From Kineobactrum salinum (lineage in GTDB: Bacteria > Pseudomonadota > Gammaproteobacteria > Pseudomonadales > Halieaceae), in assembly GCF_010669285.1 (NCBI RefSeq), contig NZ_CP048711.1, positions 4,340,001-4,404,000 on the forward strand: a DNA stretch of 64,000 nt, given 5' to 3'. The notes under the pieces were generated by a model that did no database searches, was not told where the DNA came from, and saw only the letters and a list, made by a program, of their open reading frames with translations. Below, piece after piece: positions 28,611 through 38,046 of this stretch (position 1 is its first letter; each line of letters opens with the position of its first letter). The position numbers were made by a program, and so were the translations under genes.

Positions 28611-29045
28611 TCAGCGTTCAAATTTTGTCGTCAGGACAATGGAGGTAGTGGTCTTTTCCACGCCGGCGACGGCACCGATGGCGTCCAGAACCTGATCCAT
28701 CGCCGCGGTGTTGGGCGTTTCGACGGTGGTGACAAGATCGTATAGTCCGCTCACCGTCTGCAAGGTGGTGACAGCCGGCATCGCTGCCAGCGCCGCTGCT
28801 ACCTGTTGCCCCTGTTTGGGATTGATCTGGATCATCACGTGGGCGCTGAGTTGCCCGCCACTGCCGCCATCGCCGAAGCGGACCGTGTAGCCGGCGATAA
28901 TCCCGCGCCGCTCCAGGCGCCCAATCCGGTCCTGTACAGTGCTGCGCGATAAACCCAGCCGGCGGGCGAGGACGCTCACCGGACTGCGGGCATTGTGGCG
29001 CAGCAGCCGCAGCAGTTCCTGGTCGATTGTATCCGTTTCCGTCAT
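28611..29045 (-). CDS. Lrp/AsnC family transcriptional regulator
   Basis: A 144-residue regulator: N-terminal winged helix (DQELLRLLRHNARSPVSVLA, then LSRSTVQDRIGRLE) and a C-terminal RAM ligand domain. ATG at 29045 is preferred; a TTG at 29066 is a weaker option. It is divergent from the decarboxylase gene, with 160 bases between starts, and probably controls it in response to an amino acid. It adjoins the plsC stop tail to tail with no spacing. Confidence 0.9.
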   Translation of the reverse strand: MTETDTIDQELLRLLRHNARSPVSVLARRLGLSRSTVQDRIGRLERRGIIAGYTVRFGDGGSGGQLSAHVMIQINPKQGQQVAAALAAMPAVTTLQTVSGLYDLVTTVETPNTAAMDQVLDAIGAVAGVEKTTTSIVLTTKFER

Positions 29046-29205
29046 TTTGCTAAATAGCTCCGTCAACCTGGCTGAAATTGTTCGTCAATCCAGCATAATT
29101 GCTGTTCATTCTGACATGGCAGCCCCCTAAACTGAATGCCACCAGCGAGTTTGTTGAGCGCCCGGCTTCGGCAGACTACTGCAATAACCAATACAGGAGA
29201 CCCCC

Positions 29206-31149
29206 ATGCGTGAATTGCGCGCCACGGTGGCCGTGGTTGGCACCGACACGGCCTTCATCACAGCGCTGGCAGCAGACCTCAACCGCTGCTCGGCACAGGA
29301 GGAGCGTTCGCCGCAGCATTGCGAGTTTGAATTCGTACTCGCGTCGGGGCTCAAGGCAGCACATCGGCTCGCCCTCAGTGATGGCCTGCTGCAGGCGATG
29401 ATACTGGACGCCGGTTCACTGCGCGCGCCGGAGGCAGCCGTACGGGAGCTGGCCCGGCTGCGCCCGGAGCTGGACCTGTTCCTGATGGTCGCCGGCACTA
29501 CCGAGGTCCAGGATCTGCCGGTGGCGTTGCTGGACCGGCGCGATGACAAGCCCGTTCATCTGTATCGCCAGGTGCGCAATGCCATTGCACGGCGGGCGCG
29601 GACACCGTTTGCCGATACCCTGCGCGATTACGTCTACAGCGCCAAGGACGCCTGGCACACGCCCGGACATTCCGGCGGCGACAGCCTGCGCGACAGCCCC
29701 TGGGTCAGCGATTTTTACCAGATGATGGGCGAGCATATTTTCAACACTGACCTGTCGGTCTCGGTACAGTCGCTGGACTCACTGCTGGAGCCCCACAGCG
29801 TTATTCAGGAAGCCCAGGAACTGGCGGCCCAGGCCTTCGGCGCCCGCCATACCTTTTTTGTCACCAACGGTACGTCAACCGCCAACAAGGTCATCCTGCA
29901 GCAAATGCTGGGGGCCGGGGGCAAGGTGATCCTCGACCAGGCCTGCCACAAGTCGGTGCACCATGCGATGGTGTTGTTCGGCGCCGAACCGGTCTACCTG
30001 GAGGCCTCGCTGAATCCTCGCTACGGTTTCTACGGGCCGGTGCCGCGCGAACGTGTGCTGGCGGCGATAGCGGCCCACCCCGATGCCCGGTTGCTGGTAC
30101 TGACCAGCTGTACCTACGACGGCTTCCGCTACGAGCTGGCGCCGATCATCGAATGCGCCCACGCCGCGGGTATCAAGGTACTGATCGACGAAGCCTGGTA
30201 CGCCCATGGCCGGTTTCATCCCGAGACCCGGCCCTGTGCGCTGGAATGTGGCGCCGACTATGTGACTCAAAGTACCCACAAGATGCTGTCGGCCTTTTCC
30301 CAGGCCAGCATGATCCATGTGGGTGATCCGGATTTCGATGAGCACCGCTTCCGTGAAAACCTCAACATGCATACCTCCACCAGCCCCCAGTACGCGATGA
30401 TTGCCAGCCTTGACGTGGCTCGCAAGCAGATGAGCATGGAGGGTTTCGGGCGCCTGCAGCACTGCTTCGCCATTGCCGCGCGCCTGCGCGAGGGTATCAA
30501 CCGCACCGGCGTGTTCCGGGTATTGACCCTGGCCGACATGTTGCCTGAAGAGCTGGGTGACGATGGCATCCGGCTGGATCCCTGCAAGCTGAGCGTCGAT
30601 GTCTCGGCTTCGGGATTTTCGGCACGGCAGCTACAGCTGGCGCTGTTCGAGGACTTTGGAGTGCAGGTGGAAAAGGTCACCCACAACACACTGAGCATCC
30701 TGGTGACGTTGGGAGCGACGGACAGCAAGGTACTGCGCTTGCTCAATGCGATGCAGAAACTGGCGGCTCAATCCCCGGCGGGCAACACGACTGCGCCCGT
30801 TCGCCGCAGTGTGACGCCGCTGCCCAGCCTCAGCGAGTTCCTGCTGTTGCCCCGGCAGGCCTATTTCGGTCCCACTCAGGCGCTACCGTTGGTGGCCGGC
30901 AACGGCAGCGTCAATCCCGGCCTGGTGGGGGCCGTCAGTGCCGACCAGATCGTCCCCTATCCTCCCGGAATTCCGGTGTTGATCCCCGGCCAGGTCGTCA
31001 CGGCCGAAATTGCCGATTTCCTGTTCGACCTGCATCACAGCAATAACGGGATCGAGATTCATGGCCTGGCAGGGGAGGGGGAGCAGGTCTGTCTGCGGGT
31101 AGTCAGCGGCACACCCGGGCAACCCGCGGCCGTCGCCGCGGGCGGTTGA
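29206..31149 (+). CDS. PLP-dependent Orn/Lys/Arg decarboxylase, class I
   Basis: Decarboxylates a basic amino acid to a diamine or agmatine. It has 647 residues: an N-terminal wing domain, the PLP domain with HTPGHSGGDS, TNGTSTANK and IDEAWYAHG, and the Schiff-base lysine in STHKMLS at about residue 359. The C-terminal domain includes PYPPGIP. It is shorter than inducible E. coli enzymes, closer to biosynthetic forms; which substrate it uses cannot be told. ATG at 29206 follows CAGGAG. It is divergent from an Lrp regulator. Confidence 0.9.
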   Translation: MRELRATVAVVGTDTAFITALAADLNRCSAQEERSPQHCEFEFVLASGLKAAHRLALSDGLLQAMILDAGSLRAPEAAVRELARLRPELDLFLMVAGTTEVQDLPVALLDRRDDKPVHLYRQVRNAIARRARTPFADTLRDYVYSAKDAWHTPGHSGGDSLRDSPWVSDFYQMMGEHIFNTDLSVSVQSLDSLLEPHSVIQEAQELAAQAFGARHTFFVTNGTSTANKVILQQMLGAGGKVILDQACHKSVHHAMVLFGAEPVYLEASLNPRYGFYGPVPRERVLAAIAAHPDARLLVLTSCTYDGFRYELAPIIECAHAAGIKVLIDEAWYAHGRFHPETRPCALECGADYVTQSTHKMLSAFSQASMIHVGDPDFDEHRFRENLNMHTSTSPQYAMIASLDVARKQMSMEGFGRLQHCFAIAARLREGINRTGVFRVLTLADMLPEELGDDGIRLDPCKLSVDVSASGFSARQLQLALFEDFGVQVEKVTHNTLSILVTLGATDSKVLRLLNAMQKLAAQSPAGNTTAPVRRSVTPLPSLSEFLLLPRQAYFGPTQALPLVAGNGSVNPGLVGAVSADQIVPYPPGIPVLIPGQVVTAEIADFLFDLHHSNNGIEIHGLAGEGEQVCLRVVSGTPGQPAAVAAGG

Positions 31150-31151
31150 TT

Positions 31152-31168
31152 CCGCCCATCGTGGGCGG
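31152..31168 (+). terminator. Possible weak terminator hairpin after the decarboxylase
   Basis: A perfect 7-bp stem (CCGCCCA/TGGGCGG) with loop TCG lies two bases after the stop codon. There is no T-run, so termination strength is doubtful. Confidence 0.35.
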
Positions 31169-31238
31169 GGCTGGTCTCGTCGCTGTGCATGTACTAGGCT
31201 ATATCACTCTTCAAACAGGACCAGCAACAGGAGACGGC

Positions 31239-31958
31239 ATGGCGATCCAGACACGAATGATCGAGTATCAACACGCGGGCAATACCTACGAGGGCATGCT
31301 GGCCTGGGACGACAGCGTGGCGGGACCCCGCCCCGGCATCGCCATCGCCCATGCCTGGGCGGGTCGCACAGAATTTGAAGAGGACAAGGCGGTGGCGCTG
31401 GCGCAGCTCGGTTACGCCGGCTTCGCCCTCGACGTATTCGGCAAAGGTGTGCGTGGCGATGGCAAGGAGGAGTGCGGCGCCCTGATTGCGCCCTTGCTCG
31501 AGGATCGGCCGCGGCTGCAGGCACTGGTGAAACTGGGGGTGGAGGTGATGGGCCAGCAGGCAGAGGTTGACGCCGGCTGTACTGCCGCCATCGGTTTTTG
31601 CTTCGGTGGCCTTACTGTGCTCGACCTGGCCCGTGCCGGCGCGGATGTGCGCGGTGTGGTCAGTTTCCACGGTCTGTTCAATCCACCGGGGAATACCGAA
31701 GGCACGACCATCAGCGCAAAAGTATTGTGCCTGCATGGCTATGACGACCCGATGGTACCGCCCGACAGCGTGCTGGCCCTGGCCAGCGAGCTGACCGCGG
31801 CCGGTGCAGACTGGCAGCTGCATGCCTACGGCAATACCCTGCACGCGTTCACCAACCCGAATGCCGATGATCCCGATTTTGGCACCGTCTACCAGGCCGA
31901 TGCGGATCGCCGCTCCTGGTGCGCGTTGACAAACTTTCTCGATGAGGTTCTGGCGTGA
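31239..31958 (+). CDS. Dienelactone hydrolase family protein
   Basis: A 239-residue alpha/beta hydrolase with a cysteine nucleophile in GFCFGG (Cys121), the DLH hallmark. The acid is in HGYDDPMVPP, and the histidine in NTLHAFT. The substrate is unknown; DLH proteins hydrolyse lactones or esters in aromatic breakdown and elsewhere. ATG at 31239 follows CAGGAG. The stop overlaps the maiA start (GTGA), hinting at shared use in tyrosine or aromatic catabolism. Confidence 0.88.
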   Translation: MAIQTRMIEYQHAGNTYEGMLAWDDSVAGPRPGIAIAHAWAGRTEFEEDKAVALAQLGYAGFALDVFGKGVRGDGKEECGALIAPLLEDRPRLQALVKLGVEVMGQQAEVDAGCTAAIGFCFGGLTVLDLARAGADVRGVVSFHGLFNPPGNTEGTTISAKVLCLHGYDDPMVPPDSVLALASELTAAGADWQLHAYGNTLHAFTNPNADDPDFGTVYQADADRRSWCALTNFLDEVLA

Positions 31959-32620
31959 GCGGAACCAGCTCGTCAAGAGAGGAGATGGGCGGCCTGCAAC
32001 TGTACGATTACTTTCGTTCCTCAGCGGCCTACAGGGTACGCATCGCGTTGAACCTGAAAGGGCTGGATTACGAGCGTGTCGCAGTCAATCTGGTCGATGG
32101 GGACCAGCGCTCGGATGACTACCTGGCCCTGAACCCCCAGGGACTGGTGCCGGCACTGATCACCGGGGATGGCGAACTGCTGACCCAGTCGGTCGCCATT
32201 CTGGAGTGGCTGGAGGAAACCTGGCCGGAGCCTGCATTACTGCCAACGGAGCCGCTGGCCCGCGCGCGGGTGCGGGCCATGGTCCAGACCATCAGCAGCG
32301 ATATTCATCCGCTGAACAACCTGCGGGTGCTCAACTACCTGACAGGCAGCCTTGCGGTCAGCGATGAGGCCAGGCTCGCCTGGTATCATCACTGGATAGA
32401 CCTGGGTTTCAGCGCGCTGGAACAACTGGTGACCGGCAGCGACTACTGTTTTGGTACCTCGCCGACCCTGGCCGATGCCTGCCTGCTGCCTCAGATGTAC
32501 AATGCCAGGCGCTTCAAGCAGGACTTGACAGCGTTCCCCCGCCTGCAGCGCATTGCGCTGAATCTGGAACAGTTGCCCGCCTTTGCCAGTGCCGGCCCGG
32601 AGGCCACGAAACCGCAATAG
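31955..32620 (+). CDS. maiA: Maleylacetoacetate isomerase (zeta-class glutathione transferase)
   Basis: Glutathione-dependent isomerisation of maleylacetoacetate to fumarylacetoacetate in tyrosine catabolism. The diagnostic YFRSSAAYRVRIALNLKGL motif appears near residue 18, and the thioredoxin-fold NPQGLVPAL and TQSVAILEWL segments follow. I use GTG at 31955, coupled to the upstream stop; an ATG at 31985 sits too close to an AGAGGAG. Other tyrosine-pathway genes (fahA, hmgA) are not next to it. Confidence 0.88.
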   Translation: MSGTSSSREEMGGLQLYDYFRSSAAYRVRIALNLKGLDYERVAVNLVDGDQRSDDYLALNPQGLVPALITGDGELLTQSVAILEWLEETWPEPALLPTEPLARARVRAMVQTISSDIHPLNNLRVLNYLTGSLAVSDEARLAWYHHWIDLGFSALEQLVTGSDYCFGTSPTLADACLLPQMYNARRFKQDLTAFPRLQRIALNLEQLPAFASAGPEATKPQ

Positions 32621-32920
32621 TTCCGGTCCGGGCAGTGCTGCGTGGCTGCAGGAACTGCTGCATTCAGACCCTGCCCGCGACCCGACTGCCACGGTGGGCG
32701 GGCCTGTCCCCGCGGGCTGCGGAACCGCGACAGTCCACGTACCGCTGGCAGCACCGAAACCGTGAGCTGTCACCTTCGGTCAATTTTTTTTACACCTGGC
32801 ATCATTGTCAGCGCAGGCCTGTACTCGCAAGATAGCGGTGTTGCGCGCGCCGACCCTGGCGGCAACAGCAACCGGATCCCCCGCACCGACGCCGTCATAC
32901 CCTGAGCAGAGAGGAATCGC
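32621..32920. other. Intergenic region before the thiolase gene
   Basis: No gene is supported. The first half is GC-rich with partial hairpins; a T8 run near 32786 and nearby AT-rich bases mark the likely promoter zone for the thiolase. No clean -35/-10 pair or operator is visible. Confidence 0.4.
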
Positions 32921-34129
32921 ATGTCACATACCGCCTATATCTACGACGCTGTGCGTACACCGCGCAGCAAGGGCAAATCCACGGGCAGCCTGCATGAGGT
33001 GAAGCCGGTGGATCTGGGCGCGGGTCTGTTGCGGGCGTTACAGGCCCGCCACGATCTGGACACGGCCTATGTCGATGACGTGGTCATGGGTTGTGTCACG
33101 CCCATCGGTGAGCAGGGCTCGGACATCGCCAAGATGATCGTCCAGAATGCCGACTGGGACGAATCGGTGCCCGGCGTCCAGTTGGATCGCTTTTGTGCGT
33201 CAGGACTCGAAGCCGTGAATATAGCAGCCCAGAGGATTGCCTCCGGCTGGGAGGATCTGGTCGTTGCCGGCGGGGTGGAATGCATGTCGCGGGTACCGAT
33301 GGGCTCCAATGGTGGGCCCATGGGAGGCGATCCGGCCTTCAGCCTGAAATCCGGATTTGTCCCTCAGGGCATCGGTGCCGACACTATCGCTACCCTGGAG
33401 GGCTGGAGTCGCGAGGATGTGGATGCCTTCGCGCTGGAGTCACAGCGCCGCGCCGCTCACGCCAGGGACAGCGGCTACTTTGACCGCTCGGTGATTCCGG
33501 TGCGGGACCGCAACGGGCTGATGATCCTGGAGCGGGACGATTTCATCAAACCCGATACCACGCCCGAGGGACTGGCGGCGCTGAAACCGTCCTTTGCAGT
33601 ACCCGGGCAGCTTGGTTTTGACGCGATTATCCTGGCCAAATACAACACCCTGGAGCATATCGAACACGTGCATACGCCGGGCAATTCCTCTGGCATCGTC
33701 GATGGCAGCAGTGCGGTATTGATTGGCAGCGAGCGCGCCGGCAAGGACCTGGGGCTAAGCCCGCGAGGTCGTATCGTCGCTACGGCAGTGCTGTCCACCG
33801 ACCCGGTCATCATGCTTACCGGTCCCGGGCCGGCGGCAGAGAAATGCCTGCGCAAGGCGGGCCTGGACAAGTCTGATATCGATTTGTGGGAGATCAACGA
33901 GGCCTTCGCGTCGGTGGCCATGCGCTACATGAAGGACCTGGGTATCGGCCACGAAGTCACCAACGTCAACGGTGGGGCCATTGCGATGGGGCATCCACTG
34001 GGCGCGACCGGCGCCATGCTGGTCAGCATCATGCTGGACGAACTCGAGCGGCGCAGCCTGAAGCGTGCAATGTTGTCGCTGTGTGTCGGGGGTGGCATGG
34101 GAATCTCCACCATTATCGAGCGTCTCTAA
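32921..34129 (+). CDS. Acetyl-CoA C-acyltransferase (thiolase)
   Basis: Thiolytic cleavage of 3-ketoacyl-CoA, last step of beta-oxidation. It has 402 residues. The acyl-accepting Cys92 is in [23 protein letters not shown] and the second catalytic cysteine in CVGGGMG near the C-terminus complete the active site. It is similar to FadA/FadI-type enzymes rather than a biosynthetic acetoacetyl-CoA thiolase, though that call is soft. ATG at 32921 follows GAGAGGA. The crotonase gene lies 36 bases downstream, a fatty-acid oxidation operon arrangement. Confidence 0.92.
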   Translation: MSHTAYIYDAVRTPRSKGKSTGSLHEVKPVDLGAGLLRALQARHDLDTAYVDDVVMGCVTPIGEQGSDIAKMIVQNADWDESVPGVQLDRFCASGLEAVNIAAQRIASGWEDLVVAGGVECMSRVPMGSNGGPMGGDPAFSLKSGFVPQGIGADTIATLEGWSREDVDAFALESQRRAAHARDSGYFDRSVIPVRDRNGLMILERDDFIKPDTTPEGLAALKPSFAVPGQLGFDAIILAKYNTLEHIEHVHTPGNSSGIVDGSSAVLIGSERAGKDLGLSPRGRIVATAVLSTDPVIMLTGPGPAAEKCLRKAGLDKSDIDLWEINEAFASVAMRYMKDLGIGHEVTNVNGGAIAMGHPLGATGAMLVSIMLDELERRSLKRAMLSLCVGGGMGISTIIERL

Positions 34130-34165
34130 CAGGGCGTTGCAAGCCGGATCAAGGAAAACGTGGAC

Positions 34166-35038
34166 ATGAGTGTATTCAAGTACGAGAAGGACGCCGACGG
34201 TATTGTCACTGTCACCATAGATATGACAGGGCCGGTCAACGCGATGAATGCCCAGTATCGGGAAGCAATGGCGGCCACTGTGGCCCGGCTGGAACAGGAG
34301 TCGGGGCTGTGCGGTGTGATATTCGCCTCCGCCAGGACCGGCTTGTTCGCCGGTGGTGATCTGGATGAGCTGCCGGCCACCAGGCCCGGTGACGCGGCGG
34401 CATTCATGGCCCAATGCGAACAGAACAAGGGCGAGTTCCGGCGCCTGGAAAAACTGCCGGTGCCGGTGGTGGCCGCGATCAATGGCACTGCACTGGGCGG
34501 CGGCTTCGAGCTTTGCCTGGCCTGCAATTACCGCATCGCGGTCGACGATCACAGTGTCCAGCTGGGTCTGCCGGAGGTGACCCTCGGCCTGCTGCCCGGC
34601 GGCGGTGGCGTGGTGCGCATGGTCAAGCTGTTGGGGCTGGAGAAGGCGTTGCCCTATCTGTTGGAGGGTATCCGGGTGGCTCCGGCGGCTGCGCTGGAGG
34701 CGGGCCTGATCGACGAGACGGTTGCGGCCCAGGACCAGTTGTTGCCGCGTGCACGGGCCTGGCTGCTGTCACGGAAGGATGATCCCGAGGCGGCGGTGCA
34801 GCCCTGGGACAGGAAGGGCTTTCGGCCACCCGGCGGCGGTCCCTCCAACCCGCATATCGCCCAGCTGATCACCATCGCCCCAGCCATGCTGTGGCAAAAG
34901 ACCCGCGGCCTGTTGCCGGCACCGGAGCTGATCCTGGACTGTGCGGTGGAAGCGCTGCGGCTGGATCTGGACACCGCACTGCGGATCGAGTCCCGCGGCC
35001 TCACCTGGCTGGCGACGACAGCCCGGGCCGGGAACTGA
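34166..35038 (+). CDS. Enoyl-CoA hydratase/isomerase, resembling a truncated FadB/FadJ N-terminal domain
   Basis: A 290-residue crotonase. Active-site elements are SARTGLFAGGDLDEL and INGTALGGGFELCLACNYR, with a LPEVTLGLLPGGGG block. Beyond the crotonase fold it continues into the linker typical of multifunctional FadB/FadJ (DCAVEALRLDLDTALRIESR) and then stops in ATTARAGN. The dehydrogenase half normally following is absent: the next gene is unrelated. None of the other frames just downstream looks like that domain. It may be a natural truncation or rearrangement. ATG at 34166 follows AAGGA. Confidence 0.82.
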   Translation: MSVFKYEKDADGIVTVTIDMTGPVNAMNAQYREAMAATVARLEQESGLCGVIFASARTGLFAGGDLDELPATRPGDAAAFMAQCEQNKGEFRRLEKLPVPVVAAINGTALGGGFELCLACNYRIAVDDHSVQLGLPEVTLGLLPGGGGVVRMVKLLGLEKALPYLLEGIRVAPAAALEAGLIDETVAAQDQLLPRARAWLLSRKDDPEAAVQPWDRKGFRPPGGGPSNPHIAQLITIAPAMLWQKTRGLLPAPELILDCAVEALRLDLDTALRIESRGLTWLATTARAGN

Positions 35039-35158
35039 TATCCCGGCCTGCATGAGTTGGGCCACGATCCGGTTGTCATCGCAGTGGCGTCCAGCAAAGG
35101 ATGAATGCAGCGGCGTTATCCATTACCATTTCTGTCTTGCTGCTGCATTCAGGTCGAT

Positions 35159-36160
35159 ATGAAACACTTGTCCTTGTCACCACTGCTGACACTGCTGGCA
35201 CTGCTGGCTGGCGCCGAAACAGCTGCCGGGAGTCTTTACTCTGTCCCCGGTGCAGGGGAGGATCTGGTGGGTCAGCCACAGCTGACCACCGCCGCTGAGG
35301 AAGACACCCTGGTACAGATCGGGCGCCGTTACGGGACCGGTTACGGCGCGATCCGGGCCGTCAATCCGCTGGTGGATGCCTGGTTGCCGGGCGAGGGTAC
35401 CGAGGTGATGCTCCCCACCTGGCATATCCTGCCGCAGGCAAAACGCGAAGGCATCGTGATCAATACTGCGGAAATGCGTCTGTATCACTACCAGTCGACC
35501 GCCGGGGACGGACCATCCGAAGTGGGTGTCTACGCAATCAGTATCGGCCGCCAGGGGCGGCAGACGCCGCTGGCCACAGCCAAAGTGACCCGCAAGGCGC
35601 GCAATCCCAGCTGGTATCCGCCGGAATCCATACGCCGCGACCGGGCTGCGCTGGGAGAAACACTGCCGACCCGCGTGCCTCCGGGACCCGACAATCCGCT
35701 GGGCAGTCACGCGCTGTATCTCAACCTGCCCGCCTACCTGATTCACGGGACCAACCGGCCACTGGGTATTGGCATGGAGGTGACCAATGGTTGTGTGCGG
35801 ATGTATCCGGAGGACATCGAATACATCTACGAGCGCGTGCCGGTGGGCAGCACGGTGCAGATCGTGCACCAGCCGGTGAAAGTGGGATGGTCCGATGATG
35901 TGCTCTATGCCGAGGTGCACGCACCGCTGGAATGGGAGCAGGTCGGTATCGAACAGCGGCTGCAGCAGGCGCGGGCGGCGATTGCCGCTGCCATCAGCGA
36001 CCATCCCGGCTTTTCCGTGAGCTGGAATCAGGTGGAAGTGGCAGTACTGGAGTCGAGTGGCTTGCCGGTGGCGGTGGGACCGGCCTGGCGGGTGGAAGCG
36101 GATGAGCAGCCCGCTGCAGACGATGCTGCGCGGTCACACCATGAGGCCGCCTGGCGGTAG
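35159..36160 (+). CDS. L,D-transpeptidase with LysM-like domain (ErfK/YbiS type)
   Basis: A 333-residue periplasmic enzyme: signal peptide (about 1-23), a LysM-like segment (EEDTLVQIGRRYGTGYGAIRAVNP), then the YkuD domain with HGTNRPLG and the catalytic cysteine in NGCVRMYPED. ErfK/YbiS-type enzymes attach Braun lipoprotein to peptidoglycan or form 3-3 cross-links. A Braun-type lipoprotein is encoded right beside it on the other strand. The start at ATG 35159 gives a normal signal peptide; an in-frame ATG at 35105 would add 18 residues. Confidence 0.9.
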   Translation: MKHLSLSPLLTLLALLAGAETAAGSLYSVPGAGEDLVGQPQLTTAAEEDTLVQIGRRYGTGYGAIRAVNPLVDAWLPGEGTEVMLPTWHILPQAKREGIVINTAEMRLYHYQSTAGDGPSEVGVYAISIGRQGRQTPLATAKVTRKARNPSWYPPESIRRDRAALGETLPTRVPPGPDNPLGSHALYLNLPAYLIHGTNRPLGIGMEVTNGCVRMYPEDIEYIYERVPVGSTVQIVHQPVKVGWSDDVLYAEVHAPLEWEQVGIEQRLQQARAAIAAAISDHPGFSVSWNQVEVAVLESSGLPVAVGPAWRVEADEQPAADDAARSHHEAAWR

Positions 36161-36173
36161 GCCGGAAAAGCGG

Positions 36174-36206
36174 GCCTGCCAGCGCTGCGGATACTCGCTG
36201 GCAGGC
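36174..36206. terminator. Terminator hairpin between the transpeptidase and lipoprotein genes
   Basis: A perfect 11-bp stem (36174-36184 with 36196-36206) lies between convergent stops. On the minus strand it is followed by CCGCTTTTCC, suiting the lipoprotein gene; on the plus strand ATTTTTG follows after some 20 bases. Confidence 0.65.
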
Positions 36207-36219
36207 CGCTACGGACCGA

Positions 36220-36489
36220 TTATTTTTGCATGGACTGCTTGAAGGCCCGGTCGATCTTGCTGTTGGCTTCGTCGGCGCTGCGTTTGGCATCATCTGCGGT
36301 GCGCTTGGCCTCGTTGGCGGTACGCTCGGCAGCAGCCGCAGATTGCTTGGCTTCGTTGGCAGAGCGCTGCGCCGCTTCGGCCATGCTGCGAACGCTGTCG
36401 ATTTCAGCTTGCTGAGCGCTGCTGGCGCAGCCTGTGGCCAGTGCCGCGAAGGCCGCAATCGAAACAGCTTTGATCAGGGTAGATTTCAT
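36220..36489 (-). CDS. Braun-type (Lpp/OprI-like) outer-membrane lipoprotein
   Basis: An 89-residue lipoprotein with lipobox ATGC (Cys21). The mature part is an alanine-rich heptad coiled coil with repeats of the type (E/D)AKR(S/T)A(D/N)(E/D)A. It ends in ...QSMQK, with a C-terminal lysine as in E. coli Lpp, the residue linked to peptidoglycan. ATG at 36489 follows AAGGAG. It lies between two L,D-transpeptidase genes, which could perform that linkage. Likely abundant and monocistronic, with its own terminator. Confidence 0.92.
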   Translation of the reverse strand: MKSTLIKAVSIAAFAALATGCASSAQQAEIDSVRSMAEAAQRSANEAKQSAAAAERTANEAKRTADDAKRSADEANSKIDRAFKQSMQK

Positions 36490-36612
36490 GGTGAGACTCC
36501 TTGCTCGAAAAACCGCTTAGGTCAATGACGCCATGCCGTGGCGCCAATAGAATAAGTCCGGCCGGAGCTGCCGGCCGCAGCCAAATTACCATTGCCAGTG
36601 AGTAGAAGGCCA

Positions 36613-37113
36613 GTGAAGAGCAGCGTATTTCGTCAATTTTGTACCTTATTCCTGTTTTTCAGCCTCCTGCAGCCTGTTCTTGCGCTGCCCCAGGCTGATC
36701 AGGTACTGGTGGTAAAATCGGAACGTACGCTTTACCTCAAACGCGAGGGGAAATCATTGCGCGCCTACCGCATTGCGCTGGGCCCGGTACCGTGGGGACA
36801 TAAACGTCAGGCGGGTGATGAGCGCACACCGGAAGGCCACTATGTTCTTGACTTCAAAAACCCCGACAGTCGCTACTACAAATCGATACGGATCTCCTAT
36901 CCCAATCTCCAGGATCGTTTCCGGGCCCAGAGCCTGGGTGTCAGTCCGGGCGGCAATATCATGATTCACGGTCAACCACCGGACGCGGAGTGGCCGCCGG
37001 AGGTCGCCCAGCTGTTCAACTGGACCGATGGCTGCATTGCTGTGAGCAATGAGGACATGGACGAGATCTGGCAGGCAGTCAGCGTCGGGACCCCGATCGA
37101 AATCCGTCCGTGA
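36613..37113 (+). CDS. L,D-transpeptidase family protein (YafK/YkuD type)
   Basis: A 166-residue exported protein. After a signal peptide (hydrophobic stretch to PVLALPQ), the YkuD core includes VVKSERTLYLKREGK, GDERTPEGHY, IMIHGQPP and the catalytic cysteine in TDGCIAVSN. It is short and lacks LysM, as in YafK/DpaA-like proteins, of which some cut rather than form the Lpp link. The start is GTG at 36613 after AGAAGG; GTG at 36598 is possible. It is divergent from the lipoprotein gene. Confidence 0.85.
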   Translation: MKSSVFRQFCTLFLFFSLLQPVLALPQADQVLVVKSERTLYLKREGKSLRAYRIALGPVPWGHKRQAGDERTPEGHYVLDFKNPDSRYYKSIRISYPNLQDRFRAQSLGVSPGGNIMIHGQPPDAEWPPEVAQLFNWTDGCIAVSNEDMDEIWQAVSVGTPIEIRP

Positions 37114-37307
37114 TTGTCCGTCCATTTGTCAGGGGCGGTCAGTTGATGTCCCGGTGAGCGGCTTTGTGATCCGTCCCACAGAACTGTGATCGGATAGCGT
37201 TCAGTTTGTGACAATTGCGATCTTGCTCAGTAGAGTTGCGCCATGAGGAAGCAGATTCCTGCCTCCCCCTGACGATCGGTGTTTGCGTGACTGGACCTGC
37301 CCGGGAA

Positions 37308-37949
37308 ATGTTGTATCTACTCCGCCAATTGTTTGATCCGGCCAGTGACGCCATCGCCGTGGCTGCCTGTGGCTCGGCGGCGCCTCCACGAGCGGAGGGC
37401 GGCCGCCAGCGCGTGGTCAACCACAGGCTGGGCTTTTCTCTGGTAGTCCCGTCGAACTGGGAGCTGGCGGTTGAACAGCGTTACGACGGCCCGCTGCGCC
37501 TGTTCGGCTTTACGCTGATACCCCGTATTTTGCGTCCCGGAACACCGCGAAGCTACCGCGGTGATGAGGAGGCGGGCTGGAATTGCCTTACCCTGCGCGG
37601 CGGGACGGCGGCTGGCCTGGATATCAGTGTCTGCCGAAGACGGCCACTGCCCACTCCTGCCAATGTCATGAACGACAAATGGGCGCGGGTCCTGAACCTG
37701 CGCGCATGCCATATGGAAGAGAATGTCAGCATCAATGATCTTGCCGGCTTTGCGGTAGTGAGGAATCTGCCGGGAGGCTCTGAACTGACCGGCTTCGGTG
37801 CAATTGCCGAGCCCGTGGTGATGCGTCAGTGGTGGTTGCAGGGGGACGGCCTCAGTGTGGAGATCCGCGGCGTTGCTCCGCGCCAATGCAGCGCACTGCA
37901 GGATGCGATGGACGAGGTGGTGGCTTCCATTGTGGCGACCCCGGGCTGA
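37308..37949 (+). CDS. Hypothetical protein
   Basis: About 213 residues (start uncertain; ATG at 37308 has GGGAA close by, while the frame extends to 37215). From residue 45 on it has VVNHRLGFSLVVPSNWELAVEQ, reminiscent of secreted or lipoprotein-like domains that open with a PxxW motif, and ends DEVVASIVATPG. There is no clear signal peptide at this start. Function is unknown. Confidence 0.55.
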   Translation: MLYLLRQLFDPASDAIAVAACGSAAPPRAEGGRQRVVNHRLGFSLVVPSNWELAVEQRYDGPLRLFGFTLIPRILRPGTPRSYRGDEEAGWNCLTLRGGTAAGLDISVCRRRPLPTPANVMNDKWARVLNLRACHMEENVSINDLAGFAVVRNLPGGSELTGFGAIAEPVVMRQWWLQGDGLSVEIRGVAPRQCSALQDAMDEVVASIVATPG

Positions 37950-38046
37950 GAGCTGCCTGAGCCAACAGCGCGATTCGGGCGTTATTGCTTGACCGCGCCG
38001 CGGCAATTGTTATGTTGGGCGGCATAATCTACAAGGGAGTCAGGTC

